Notes under the pieces: generated by a model
The model's input: only the letters and a program-made list of their open reading frames with translations
Database searches by the model: none
Told to the model about the DNA's origin: nothing
Assembly: GCA_021527695.1 (NCBI GenBank)
Contig: JAKFAO010000006.1
Location: 496,001-560,000, forward strand
Reading direction: 5' to 3'
DNA length: 64,000 nucleotides
Source of the DNA: Naematelia aurantialba
Lineage: Eukaryota > Basidiomycota > Tremellomycetes > Tremellales > Naemateliaceae
Position numbers and translations under genes: made by a program
Shown here: in pieces, positions 1 through 12,900 of the stretch
How the letters are laid out: every line of letters begins with the position of its first letter
How positions within the stretch are numbered: position 1 is the stretch's first letter

Positions 1-892
1 CGTCCTAGCGATTGGAGCGCTCACAGTTCCCAGGTGTGTTCTGGTCCACCTCCCTATGTTGCTCCTTCCAATAAGGATCAGGGTAGCCTTCGAAACCTGA
101 GTGGTGGAAGGTGCAGCGCTCCTGTCGCATGCGTGAGACCCTGGACTGCGTACTGTAAAGGGTACACTGCATGACGCTTTGAGATGATTTGGTTAGCATG
201 CTCAAAGTTGAAAATGCAGCAAGACCTGCCAATGAGAATGATACGTACATCCTACATGATCTTCCCGTCCGAGCCGCAGCATACTAGGGGCTCATGCTCA
301 TGTTGCCTCAGCTCACTGAATGGAGAACACCATCGCAGCAGTTTCGCCACCCATGTTCAGCAAAATGCGCCGCACGAATGCCAAGGCTGCTTCCTAAGAA
401 GGATTGTCTGGAGTCCCTCAGGCAAACATCATTACAGCGATATAAGAAGAGTTACGCATGTGTTGTTCCTAGTGACATACAGTCAGGACAATTGGCCAGT
501 TGGGCACGCCGGTCTCGTTCTGACAGGGCCAGGGAATCACAGGCCAGCCCCCAAGATTCGAGGTGGTTGGTGGAACCTGTGTCAGCTCCGCGTCAGGTTC
601 GAGTCGCAGCCCTATCCGTGTAGCGGTGTGTCGCCGGTGCTGCCCAGCATGCATCCCCAAGCAGTCGATTCTCAGCGAATCAGACGAGACTGCCATTTGG
701 CACGAAGCGCACGGGCTTTATACGTCGGCAATTCGGTTAGCCGACGAAAGACTCCGCAAAAACAGGACTCTGGGCAACGTCGTTGTCCTTATCACCCATC
801 TACTCGGCTGATCTCACCATCCAACCCCGTCTCCTCATCGGCTCTCCCTATGAGGCCCCTATGAGGCCCGTATTAGGTCCTAGAAGATAACC
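1..892. other. No recognisable gene; upstream region of the thioesterase gene
   Basis: Open frames exist on both strands (for example minus strand 5-250 and plus strand 184-864), but none gave a protein I could place in a family, and their compositions look like frame shadows. A short direct repeat of the 11-mer ctatgaggccc lies at about 849-870, roughly 25-45 nt before the thioesterase start, so it sits in that gene's leader or core promoter. The far left end could hold the last exon of a minus-strand gene that begins outside the window; I cannot show this. Confidence 0.4.
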
Positions 893-2323
893 ATGACACC
901 CCAAGCCAGTCTGCTGACCACCCTGGCTGTCTCGCCCACGGCGACGCCTGCGCACGGGGCCCCCTCCACCTCATCCTTCTCCTCCCAGTCTCTGTGGCTA
1001 CCGTGCGGTGCTCGTGGGGTCTTTGGCGGACAGGTCATAGGGCAGTCCCTTGCGGCTGCGTCGCGTACGGTGTCGTCCCTACTCGGCCTGCACAGCCTGC
1101 ACTGTTACTTCCTCTCACCGGCCGACGCGGCAGTGCCGATCATCTACGAGGTCGAACGCCTTCGCGACGGGAAGAGCTATGCCACGCGGCTTGTGCGTGC
1201 ATGGCAGAGCGACAAGGTCGTCTTCATCCTGATTGCAAGTTTTGCGCAACCACCTGTGGCGTTGCCGGAGATGAAGGGGGCCGACGAGATCCCATTCTCA
1301 TACGTAGCTACGACCCGAGAACGGCCCGTTTCACGCAGCCTGCGTTTCGCCAAAACCCCTTCTTCTGCGAGCGACGATCGGAAATGTGGGACCGAAGCAG
1401 CCCGGAAACTCTCAGAAGCAGTAGGCGTGGCTCCGAGATTTGAAGCAAGATTCCAGATCGATTTAAAAGACGAGGTGGTCCCATGGGAAGAAAGCGAGGA
1501 GGAAGAGTTCCGCTGGGATAGATTCCTTGGCAGTACAGCCGACTTGGTAAAGGGTAGGATGAGGACAGCGGTGGAAGAGTACATCCAGGTACGTTGTCGC
1601 ACCTGTACGGGGATACAGCAGGATCTCTGGTCTGGAACGGAGCTGATGTGGGGGCAGGAGCGTAGAGAATCACCGGTCGGCATCGCTGTCGCTAAGCGGA
1701 GCAATCGGGGGTCGGATAAAGACGACGAGCGGAATCGCAGGATGATCTGGCTGAAGGCTCGGTTGTCTCCTGGGGAGACGCTCGATACCGAGACGACCAA
1801 GGTGAGCATCGATTCAGTACCCTGCTGTCGCGCCTGAAACACGCTCTGCATGATTTGGTAAAACATCTCTACTGTATCTTGCATCGCAATCATGGGGTCA
1901 TCCATTCCTGCTATGTGGGAACGGCTTACATGCTGATGTCGCCAGATAATGATCGCATACATGACAGACTACCAGTTTATCGGCACCGCCTCGCGAGCGG
2001 TCGGCCTGACGCGTACCTCGTCTCCTCGCCTGGGCATGCTGGCGTCTCTCGACCACAGTATGCACTTTTATCCCTTCCCCGCGGGGTTCGACCCTGCTCG
2101 CCCAATACTGCATGTCATGGAAGTGGCAGTGACGGACGTGAGCAGCGGGCGAGGGGTCGTCAGAGGGCAACTGTATGATGAGAAAGGGCGCTTGTTGGCT
2201 GTCACGCAGCAGGAGGGAGTAGTGCGTGCGGACCTCGGGGGAGGGAAGAAGGAAAAGGGGCTAGTGGAGGGCGGAGGCGTGGAGGAGGCCGAGGAGGAAC
2301 GGAGGGACAGGGCAAAGCTGTGA
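893..2323 (+). CDS. TES1: Peroxisomal acyl-CoA thioesterase (TesB/ACOT8 family, yeast Tes1-like)
   Basis: Hydrolyses acyl-CoA to free fatty acid and CoA, probably in peroxisomes during beta-oxidation. The N-terminal hotdog domain has GGQVIGQSLAAA and LHSLHCYFL, as in bacterial TesB. The C-terminal hotdog has MTDYQFIGTA, LDHSMHFY and TQQEGVVR; the Asp and Gln match TesB catalytic Asp204 and Gln278, and a Ser stands where TesB has Thr228. The protein ends in A-K-L, a PTS1-type peroxisome signal. The start is the first ATG of the frame. An intron at 1589-1657 joins EEYIQ to ERRESPVGI; it is 69 nt with no in-frame stop. Splicing between about 1752 and 1946 is unresolved: a small exon near 1818-1849 (reading ALHDL) probably precedes the exon starting at 1946. 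The region after the second hotdog is Glu/Gly-rich. Confidence 0.85.
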
Positions 2324-3121
2324 TCTAAAGTCTTGATTGATACAATTAGACGGCTCGGCATGTGTGGTATAGACGCTATCTGGCATCAGAGGGTGATTTA
2401 CTAGTATCCCTGGCATCACCACGCGGGAAAGATCCGGCCTGCCAGCTTGCGGAATACGACAAAGGCGCAGGATGAAGTCAAGTCTGCGCCAAAGACCTGT
2501 TCTCCCCCTCCCCCTCCCCCTCTCCTCTTCCCCCCTCCTCCCTCCCTCCCCCCTTCTACACCCTCCTCCAACTTGTGAGATGCCCGCCGAGATCTTCCAG
2601 CTTGTCTTGTAGAGGTCAACCTGTGCGATGTCAAGGAAGGAAAGAAAGATGGGCAAAGGAATAAGAAAGAACGGAACCCCCGGTGGCCAAACAATTCCCC
2701 CTCGTTCAGGGTTCAACCCTCCGTCGCGTTTCACTTGTGCCCCCGTGGGACCCGAGCGCGTCGACTGATTTCCTTCCTTCCTTTCCCTTTCCTTCCTTCC
2801 TTTCCCTTTCCTTCCTCCTTCCTCCTCCCTACCTTCCCCTTCTCCTCCACCCTTCGTCCATTCCATTGTTGTATCCTTCATCTTCGTCTCTCATCGTCAA
2901 TTTCCCCCGGGAGCATCGAGCTGGACTCGTGCATCTCTCTAGTCTTCGGTCATCGCTGCTCAAGACCTCACTCATAGATCGTGGTGCAGCTTGCCACGAC
3001 GTGACTCGACTCTCCTTTGAGCCATCACACCACCTGTGGACCGTGCTGCGTCTGCTGCTCACCACCCCTGGTTCCCTCACCTGGTTCCTCACGAGCCATC
3101 CCGAGTGTAACCGTCACAGCC
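2324..3121. promoter_or_regulatory. Intergenic region and pyrimidine-rich promoter/5' leader of the chitin synthase gene
   Basis: No gene seen. Two long pyrimidine-rich stretches lie on the plus strand: about 2503-2570 (C-rich with scattered T) and about 2763-2870 (TTCC/CCTT-type). Pyrimidine tracts upstream of the start are common in strongly expressed fungal genes, so promoter or leader function for the downstream chitin synthase is likely but inferred. I saw no clear TATA element. Confidence 0.5.
2763..2860 (+). repeat. Polypyrimidine tract with internal tandem repeat
   Basis: Almost pure C/T on the plus strand. A unit of about 20 nt built from ttccttcctttccctt occurs twice in a row, followed by a cctcctt-type run. 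It lies about 260-360 nt before the chitin synthase ATG. Its near mirror-symmetric character would allow triplex (H-DNA) formation; that is inference. Confidence 0.75.
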
Positions 3122-6100
3122 ATGTCGTACTTCCCCCCAGACGACCGCTTGTCGCCCCGACGGAACGTCTCCAATCCATACTCTCATGTGCCAGCCTCGT
3201 CTCCACACTACACGCCCTCCCCATCATATGTCGACGGCCCACCCTACGGCCAGCCCGATTCTTTCTATTCGCAGACTAGTACCGACGTCCAGCGCGCCCC
3301 TTCGCCCCAACAGTACCCAACACAACGGGTCCCATCGTCCAACAACGGCGCTCCATCAATCAACTTCGGCACCCCGTCACCTCAGTACCAGGCCCATGTG
3401 GACTCAAGCTATGAAATGGGCCCTAGCAGCTACCAGCAGCCTGCAACAGCTCAGTCACGACCATCATTCTCGTCGTACCGTTCGGACTTCCCTGACGAGA
3501 ACAAGTCATATACCTCAACTGCACACCTAACAACCCCGCAGAAGGAATGGGACGTCGGGTCGGTCGTACCCATACCCAGCATGCCGGAGCAGTACCAGTC
3601 TTATCCACCAAGACCATCTCCCCTACTGTACCCCACTAACCTACCGCAAACGCCAGTAACGGGTTTCGGCGGGTCATCGCACTGGCACCAGATGCGCAAC
3701 CAGCTGCTCGAACGCCGAGTCGTCAAGCAGATTCCGCTACAAGATGGAAACCTAATCATGGATGTCTCAGTGCCCAAGGGTGTCATTCCATCGACCTCCG
3801 GGCTGGGCGTAGAGAAGGGTGAAATGGACAGTATGCGATATACTGCGGCTACTTGCGATCCAGATGACTTTATGAGGAGCAAATTCACCCTCAGGCAATA
3901 TTTGTACGGACGCAAGACCGAGCTTTTCGTGCGTAGCGACCCGTTGCATCTCTAGAATGCACGGCGATACTGATGACGTAGATCGTCATGACCATGTACA
4001 ACGAAACGTCGGATTTATTCCTCCGCACGCTCAATGCAGTCATCAAGAATATCGCTCATCTCACGACTCGGAACCGATCCAAAACATGGGGAACGCAGAG
4101 CTGGCAAAAGGTCGTTGTATGTATTGTCGCAGACGGGCGCAAAGTAGTCGATCCGAGAGTTCTCAAGGTCTTGCAATTGATGGGTGTTTACGCGGAGGTA
4201 AGCAGGCGCTCTTCGTTCCGTTATGTGGGTTTCTGATATCCGATAGGGTGTCATGAAAGACACCGTCGCAGGCAAAGAAACACAAGCGCACCTCTTCGAG
4301 TCAGCCCGTTCAAGTGCTTCCAGACAGGCTAAGCTGATCTCTCAGGTATACGTCTCAGATCGTCGTTAGCGATACAGGCGAGGTCGGCTTTGGGTCTGTT
4401 CCGATTCAACTACTGTTCTGCTTGAAGGAGTGAGCCAAGTTTGGTCGCTTGGAACCATCTAATCCCTCGCAGGCAAAACAAGAAGAAACTAAACAGTCAT
4501 CGGTGGTTCTTCAAGTGAGCCAACATCAGCTGTGTTGGGCACCGGCTAACTCCAAAAGCGCGTTCGGACCCCTGATCAAACCGAACGTTTGCGTGTTGCT
4601 GGACGTGGGAACAAAGCCGAGCGGAACCTCGATCTACGAGGTAGGATTGTTTTTAATTACGTCACGCTATGTACTGATGAAGGTCAGCTGTACAAATGCT
4701 TCGAAAAGCACCCAAATGTTGGCGGCGCGTGTGGTGAAATCTTCGCCGATACGGGCAAATTTGGCAAGCTGTTATGGAACCCACTCGTCGCTGGCCAGAA
4801 TTTTGAATACAAGATGTCCAACATCCTTGACAAACCCTTCGAATCGGTGTTTGGGCTGATTTCGGTGCTGCCTGGCGCATTCTCGGCGTGAGCTCCCCAC
4901 TGAGAAAGTTGGTGTATGATCTGACATCCCAAGGTATCGCTACGAGGCGGTGGCAAACCACGCGGACGGAACCGGTCCTCTTGCAGCGTATTTCCACGGA
5001 GAATTGATGAATCTTCCTGGAGCGACAGCCAGTATTTTTGACCGAAACAAATTCCTGGCTGAGGATCGTATTCTCGCCTTTGGTGAGCTCCCTACTGTCG
5101 TCGCCGAGCTGATCGTGGCAGAAATTGTATGCAAGAAGAACGCCAGATGGAGGCTGCAATATGTCAAGAGCGCAAAAGCTGGAACCGACGTACCAAGCAG
5201 GGTTCCCGAGTTCATCTCGCAGCGTCGTCGGTGGCTCAACGGGTGTGTCTCTCCCTGAAGCTCTGTGTCGTAATTGAGACATTCAGGTCCATCTTTGCCG
5301 CAACTTATGCCATGGTGTCGTTTTGGCGGATTTGGACGTCAGGGCACGGATTTTTCCGCAAGATATCTCTCATGATACTTACGTTGTATAGTAAGTCGTC
5401 TGAGTACTGATTCGATTAGCAACTCATGATCAGATCTGATCAACCTGATCTTCAACGTCCTATCCATTTCCTCCTTTTACCTTGCGTTCTACTTCTTGAT
5501 CGACGCGTCTATCACTGGTTCTCAGGATCCGTTCGGAGGCGCGGGTAGTGAGATCTTCCAGGTCTTCAACAAAGTCTACATTGGCCTTATGTATGTCTCC
5601 GCTTTTGCGACGTTATCTGACGTCAGCTTTGTCGTCATTGTATGCTCGCTGGGGAACCGACCGCAAGGTTCGAACTGGATGTATACGATCTGGTTAGTCT
5701 TCTTACATTCTCACAAGCGTCAGAACTAAACAGCGCAGCATTTTACTATTTGCCGTCTGCCAAGGTCTTCTACTGTACTGTGCAGGATATACGGTATATG
5801 AAACTGTCCCCCACACGACTGCAGGCTGGGAGGACGTATCTGCTTTGTTCCAGAACCACACCTTCGTCCAGTTAGCACTCTCATTACTGGCCACTTATGG
5901 TCTCTACCTCGTCTCGTCGATTCTCTACTTTGAGCCATGGCACATGATCACCTCTTTCATCCAATACCTCTTCCTCTTACCTACGTACGTGAATATACTG
6001 CTTGTCTACGCATTCTGCAACTTGCACGATGTGTCTTGGGGAACGAAGGGTGACAATGGTGCGGCCAAGGACTTGGGACAGGCAAAGAAGCTTGAAAAAG

Positions 6101-6627
6101 ATGGCAAAGAAATGGTGAGTCTGACGGAGGCCCTGTGCGGGATGCGTATTGATGCATGCCCAAAAGGCGGAAGTATCGTTGCCGACTCGTCAAGAGGATA
6201 TCGAAGCACTGTGGCAGCAGGCAAAAGCCGAGCTGCGGGTCCCGCAGAAGGAGACACATGAGAAGCGAAGTGCAGAGACCAAGCGGAATGACCGTGAGTT
6301 GCCCGCCTACCGCGGCTGGGTACGCAATCTGATCTATGGTGAAGAGGACCGAAACTTCCGAACCAACGTGGTGCTGTTCTTCCTCGGAATCAACATGCTT
6401 GTTATCCTCCTGTTCACCTCGTCCACATTCACCAACTGGATCAGCGAGAGATTCGCGACGGCGACAGACACGAATTTCAATCCATATCTTGTACGTCGCT
6501 GGCGATTCGTACGTATGAGGCTGACGGCTTTACACAGACTGTGATCTTCTATGCCGTGCTGGGACTGTCTGTGCTGAGGTTCATTGGCTGTGTGCTGTAC
6601 TTGCTCTTGCGACTAGTTGGCTTCTAA
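3122..6627 (+). CDS. CHS: Chitin synthase, division 1 (class I-III type)
   Basis: Plasma-membrane enzyme that polymerises UDP-GlcNAc into chitin. The start at 3122 opens a Pro/Ser/Tyr/Gln-rich disordered N-terminus of roughly 180 residues. The chitin-synthase N-terminal domain follows ([15 protein letters not shown]), then the GT2 catalytic domain with [15 protein letters not shown] and LLDVGTKP, the EDRILAFGE motif, and the product-binding QRRRWLNG motif at 5220-5243. At least six hydrophobic segments make up the C-terminal membrane region, which ends at LLLRLVGF. There are many introns; the first begins at 3929, directly after ELF. All signature residues are present. Class I, II or III cannot be settled without a tree. 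The next gene (ABC pump) converges on it. Confidence 0.97.
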
Positions 6628-6938
6628 TCACAATGTATATTTCGGTGCTGGACATCGGGACGACTATGAATGTGACATGGATATGACAGGTCCTGATGGC
6701 CCCCATCCATGTCGGCCACGAGGCGAAGATTTCGAGGACCAAGGTGGACCTCACTACTCTCTGATGGTGATTGCAGGGAATTGGCCAATAAAGACTGTAA
6801 AAGCTACATGGCAATGGCAGTGGATATGATGATTAATGCTGGGTGGTGTGACACTCGTAGATATCTATCAGACGCAGACAGACCGACATGTAAATGAGTG
6901 GTCGTGGTCTAGATGGTCGAGGTGGTCGGGTCGAGGTA
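6628..6938. other. Intergenic region between convergent chitin synthase and ABC transporter genes
   Basis: About 310 nt holding the two 3' ends. I see no gene or recognisable RNA here. Confidence 0.6.
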
Positions 6939-9900
6939 TCAGGCGGCGGTAGACGCCGGCTTCTCCCTGGACACAGCTCGGTGGGTCTCCTCTGGCTCGC
7001 TGGCCTTTTCCTTCCCGGTATTCTTTGGCTATCGAGGTTTCAGTTACAGAACAGAGCGCAGCGTGTCAGAGTACAGAGCAAAGTGTGTCACAGTACAGAG
7101 CAATGTGTGATAAAGTTTGATATGCAAAGCATTGCGAGGGAGTGCGGAGTTGCGGAGGAGCCAGTCGCCAGGGGTAAGAGGGGATGTGGATGGGGTGGAC
7201 TCACGACTCGGGCAAGCCAGTAGAGGAAGACGGCGGCAGCGGCGTTGAAGAGGACGTAGACCCACAACAGGCCAAAGTCCCTCCATCTGGGGGGGGGTCA
7301 GTAAGACGAACTCGTGACAGGGAGAAGGGACGGGACGGAGCTAGGGAAATGGTACGAGGGAGTTAGAGGGAGATGGGGAAACGCTATTTGGGAAATGTGG
7401 GGAGAGGCAAGTGACAACTGCAGCTGAAAACCAATACGAGATGGGAAGGGGACGCTGCTCGCTCACCGGTTGGAATAGTAAATGTTAAACTGCGCCAAGA
7501 ACGTATTAGTCGACGAGATGGAGCAGAAACTGCAGTCGGAAGTCGCGTTGGCATCGAGCATGTATCCGCCCGCCGCGGCCTGGTACGTCGCGATATAGTC
7601 GCCGCAGGTCTGGCCGTCCTGCGGCTCAAAGTGCAGAAACTCGGTAGACGCGCACACGACGTCGGTGTTGGCGACGGCTACGCCTAGCATCCCTTCGACC
7701 AGGTAGGTGAACGGCGACACGCGATACATGAAGACCCAGAAACCGGGCAGGCTGTCGGGGGACGCCAGGACACTGCGAGGGTCAGCTTTACCGTGATCTC
7801 GATCCGTTGGCGACCAAGGACGCGATGGAAGCGGCGAGGCGAGGCGAGGAGAGAGGGTGGGGCAAGGGATAACGGGGTAAGGGGAAGCGGAGGGAAAAGG
7901 GGAAAGGGGAGAGAAGCCGCCAATGCTCACCCGCAGAAGATGAGGCAAAGCGAGAACAGCAAGTTGGCGAGATTACCCGCTGTCTCGGCCGTCTCGATCC
8001 CCGCAACGACCATGGTCGCAAACGTGCTGGTAAACAGCAGGAACATGACAATGTACAGCCACATCAACACGCCCCGGACGTGCACGCTGTCGGTGGGTTC
8101 GGCGTTGACATAGTACCCGATGGGGTAGTACCAGCAAAAGTAAATCAACGTTGCGACAAATATCGACCAGGGAATTTCGGCGACAATGTTGGACACGATG
8201 AAGATCTTCCACGAGTACGTCTTGGCCGGCCGCTCGCGCACTTCGTACAGCGATCGCTGGATGACAAAGTTGGGCATGATCTGCTGCACTAGCTGACCAA
8301 AGATTGTAAACAGCTACAATGGGTGGTCAGCGCTGTATCAATGCCAATGCCACGAACAGAGAATCGGGAACCATATGGAACCAGAGGTGACCATAGGGAA
8401 AGCCACAAGAGAGGAGAACGATGAAGAGTTGCGAGACATACCATAAAGACAGAGAAGAGCTGGTTCTGAAGACCCTGCTCCGACGTGCCGGCCTTGAAGA
8501 AACTGAACCCAATGAAGAGTGCCTCGAGCAGATATCAGCGTTGGCTCAAGCGCAGATGCACGTCGCGAATGACTCACCGACGAGACAGTGAGCGCGATCT
8601 TTGCCCAGATGTAGCTTGGCGTCCTCCAGTACTGCTGAAACACCCGCGTCAAGACTGTCACGAACTGGACGCCGAGCGGCGCCGCGAACTCTGCAAACGC
8701 CGCCTTGTCCGCCTTGGCCTTGTGTTCCGCGTCGTGGGTTTCGACGCCGACTTCCTTTGGCCGCTCGACCTTGATACGCTCCAGCTCCTCGCGGACGGCC
8801 TGGCGCTCGTCCGAGTCGAGCCAGGTCTGGTGCCAGTCGATATCCGTGTGGCTGCCCGGCGCCGCACCGATGGCGGACAACATCCATTCCGCCGGGTTCT
8901 CGCCCTTGGGACACGGTGGCGCGCCGTTTCGCGTAAAGTAGTCGATGAGGATCTGCGAGTTCTTGCCGACCTCGCCGTAGTAGACCGTCTTGCCGCCCTT
9001 GGCGAGGAAGAGCAGTCGGTCAAATTGCTCAAACAGCATCGCCGACGGCTGGTGGATCGTGCATAGGATAGCTTGGCCGTGCTCAGTGAGCTTGCGTAGC
9101 AGTTGTAGAATGTTCCATGAGGTTTGCGAGTCGAGACCGGATGTCGGCTCGTCGAGGAACAACAAGAGCTCAGGCTTGGCTACCAGCTCGACACCGATGG
9201 TCAGGCGTTTTCGCTGCTCGACGTTCAGACCTGATCACATCAGCACCCTACCAGCATCGTGCCGACCTCTCACAAACGGCAGGCGGACCAATGAAGACGG
9301 AAGAATCGACTCACCTTCGCCGGGGACACCTACGACGGCGTCCGCATAGCCGTCCATTTCGAGCAATTTGAGCACCTCTTCCACATACTCCATCTTTTCG
9401 CTCACAGGCACCCTTTTCGGCTGACGCAAGATCGCACTGAATCGCAACGCTTCACGAACCGTACTGGTCGCCAGGTGCAGATCTTGCTGTTGCACGTATC
9501 CCGTCTTACGCTGGAAGGAGACATCACGCCGGTGGCCATCGACCAGCATCTCCCCCGTCACGACGCCCATGGTCACGCGCGTTGCGAGGACGTCGAGTAG
9601 CGTGGTTTTTCCGGCTCCAGAGACGCCCATGAGTGCCGTCAGCGTGCCAGGTTTGACCCATCCATCGACGTGGTCCAGGACTGCATCGCGGTCAGCATAT
9701 TCCACCCTGTCTTGCACCCTGTCTTCCGCCTTGTGCAATGCCCATTATCGGCAGACAAGACAGAGAGAGATTCGGGAATGTACGATGGGTGGGCAATGTG
9801 CTGTCAAGCACGATGGGCAGGACGGCTTGGCTCGAGCACTCACTTCGTCGGGGCTCGCCCTTGATCTTGATATCATAGACCACATCTTTCCAAGAGAAGA

Positions 9901-12900
9901 TCGCCGTCTGCCGCTGAATGATGCCTGCATCGACACGCGCCGTGCCGGTATCTTGTAGCTGATCCGACCGGCCAATGCCCTGAGCCTGCGCTTCCCCGTC
10001 GTCGTTTCCTGCTTTATCTTCTTTGAGCACATCGGGGAGGTGGCCACGCTGGAAAACGAGGATTTCGCCCTTGGACTTTTGGGCCGTGATGAGTTCTATT
10101 GGCATCGGCATCAGCATTAGCCCTCGCCGTGTTTGCATGGCATTGCCAGGCGAATGGTCACGAAGACTGACCAGTTGCGCTGAGGTAGATCATCATGGAG
10201 AAGAGCATCATGGCGATGATGATGCCAAAGTTCCTCCATCGGTGGGACCAATAATACTGGTACGCGGCATTCACATAATCGTCGCCATTGACATAATCCA
10301 GGCCTGCAACGCTGCCAACGGTCGAACACACGCGGCCAGTAGCCGCGACGGTATCGTACGCTCCGCCCGAAGGGACGTATACGGCGCAGTCAAAGTTGCG
10401 TTTATGGAACTCGTTGACCATGAGCGATTCAAAGCCGTACGCGATCGGGTCGAGGTAATTGATCCACCGCGCCCAGCCGTGCATGTACCCGACCGGAATG
10501 GCGAAACCCGTGTAAATCACGAGACCGAGGATGAGGATCGCGGCGGGAGCGAGCGCTTGGGTAAGCGTGCGTGAGAGCGAGGCGATAGACCGGAAGATCA
10601 TCGACATGGTCAGGGTCAGGAAGAAGCTGATCAAGATGAAGAAGAAGAACGGGCCTGACAGATGTGGTCAGCTCGGAAAGGCGAACGGTAACAAGGCGAA
10701 AGGGGCGAGAGCGGGGGAGGGTAAGAGACGCACCGGCTTCACGACGCAGATCGGTCATAAAGTATAGGGTGGTATTGAAGATGATCGCGTTCAGGATCTT
10801 GTATGGCATATCCGCAAGCATGGAAGCGAACGCCTCGGCAGATGGATGATAGCTGCCCATGTCAGCATGGCGAACAAATATATTTCCCGACTAGAGACGC
10901 ACAAAGCATATTGAGCGTGTTTCTCGACGATGCTTCGCTGGGCATAGAGAGTGAGAATCTAGTCAGGTCAGTAACAGGATCCATGGCTGACTGTCTGATC
11001 ACGCGTGACGCACTTCGAGAGCCGAACCAAAAGCGTTGAGGAGGATGGCAAAAAACAGCAAGCTGCCACGCTGGTAGAAGCTAGACGTGTCTTGTGCTAA
11101 TGGACATGAGCGTTGCGCGAACAGCGGATGAGGGGAGTTCGGGCTCACGCAGGTTGTAAAAGACCGACGAGACGATGAGGGCCATGATGAAGTTGCCGAT
11201 GAGCTGGCTGAGGGTCAAACTGGGATCGGCTCGTAGTCGCCAGAATCCACGACGAAGGCACAGTGCTACTTGGCCAGAGTACGACAGGGTGTACGGAGAT
11301 CCCTGTCGACTGTAAGATACCATCAGCAACGATCACTTTGGGCTTGGAGGCTTGGAGCTCGATCCAGAAGGCCACTCACACTCGCTTGGACTGTTGGGCA
11401 CGCCTTGAGCTGAGAAACTGCTGGTACTGCTCTCCATGGAGTTCGTGGCGCTGGTTGAACGCGGCAATCTCCTCCTGCAGCGCGGCATACTGTGGGCTCT
11501 TCCTCCACGCTTGGGCAAACTCGCGCGGAGTCGTCGGGACGCGCCCTTCCATACCCTTGCGCGGGGTGCGCTCGCTCGCCGAAGTGAGCGACGTGAGGAA
11601 GTCCGGCACCGTCTGCTGCTCGGGGCACTCGAAGCCCATGTCGAGGAAAAACTGCTTGGCCTCGGTCGTGCGCCCGAAGAAGATCTGCTCGCCCTCGTAC
11701 AACACACACACTTTGTGGAACAGGTCGTATGCGGCCTGTGGCGCCTGGTAGATGGCGACCACAGAGGTCGTGCCGAAAAACTCGGCGCCCATCTCGAGGT
11801 TCTTGCAAAACTCGATGGCGTTGGCAGAGTCGAGGCCTCGCGTCGAGTTGTCCCAGCACTGCAGGGGCGCGCCGGACAGCGTCGCCTCGGCGATGGTCAC
11901 TCGTTTCCGCCTGCATCGTCAGCTGCCGCTTAGGTCACAACGACAAGCATCCAAACATCTCTCGTACGGGTACAGAACCAATAGCTACCAGTCAAGGTCT
12001 TCTAATTCCTCAAGTAGGAGCTGTAGAGACAGGTGACACGGCAGACTCACTCTCCTCCAGAGACACCTCTGACGAAATCGTTCCCGACCACCGTGTTGAT
12101 GGTATGCGAAATACCAAACACCGACATGATCACATCCCGCATATGACGCGCAAATTCGCGCTTTGACAACCCAGCAGGTGGCCTCCGCGGGGCTCTGGCC
12201 TCGGCCGCAAACCACAGGGTGTCGCCCACGGTGAGTTTGGGAAAGTGGACGTCGACTTCGGCGGTATATATGGCTTCGCCGCGGAATTGGCCCAACATCT
12301 GCTCGAGTGAGATACCTGCGCACACTATGAGCGAGGACGCAAGACTAGCCCAAGCCGCAGAAGCGAGGCATACCTCGGTAGTTGATCTCGACCTCCTTGT
12401 CGAGGTAAATACCATTCATTTCGCCTGCAATGGTCTTCAACAGGGTAGAACAACCACTATGCTCTGTCAGAGTGGTAGTCACACACAAAGCAGCAACCAC
12501 GAGGGATAAGAGGAGTAAGGGAGGAGCTACACACCTGCCTGGCGGACCTAGAACCACGAGCATCTCTCCTGACTCGAGCACGCCATCGACCGAGTTGAGG
12601 ATTTGGACTTTACGCTTGCGATTCGAAAAGAGATCGCGCACCGTGGCCGCGATCGATAGCGGGAGGTTACCCACCGTCTTCTGGTAGTCTGTCACCGTGT
12701 CAGCTGGCGTGCAGACGACGGGTGCTGGGCCGAGTGGAAGTGGGACGGGACGTACCGGCGTCGGAGCCAAAGCCATGCACGCTCATATTCTTGTAGCTGA
12801 CACCGCTTGTCCTGCGCAGATGGTCGCCGTCGATATTAGCGAGGCTCTTGACCCATCGTCTGGCGTTGAAGTTGCCCGAGAACGGGTCGAGCTCCGAGTC

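Noticed and set aside
560..612. tRNA-like B-box word (ggttcgagtcg) near 596
   Set aside because: The flanking bases do not form a T-stem, no proper A box is at the right distance and no acceptor stem pairs; chance match.
184..864. 226-codon plus-strand open frame
   Set aside because: No domain pattern, mixed composition, overlapped by other frames of similar quality.
12400..12560. Missing Walker A Lys in the first ATPase domain of the ABC transporter, as possible pseudogene sign
   Set aside because: Cys in this position, Asn in Walker B and Tyr in the H-loop are standard for PDR-type NBD1, and the second domain is canonical.
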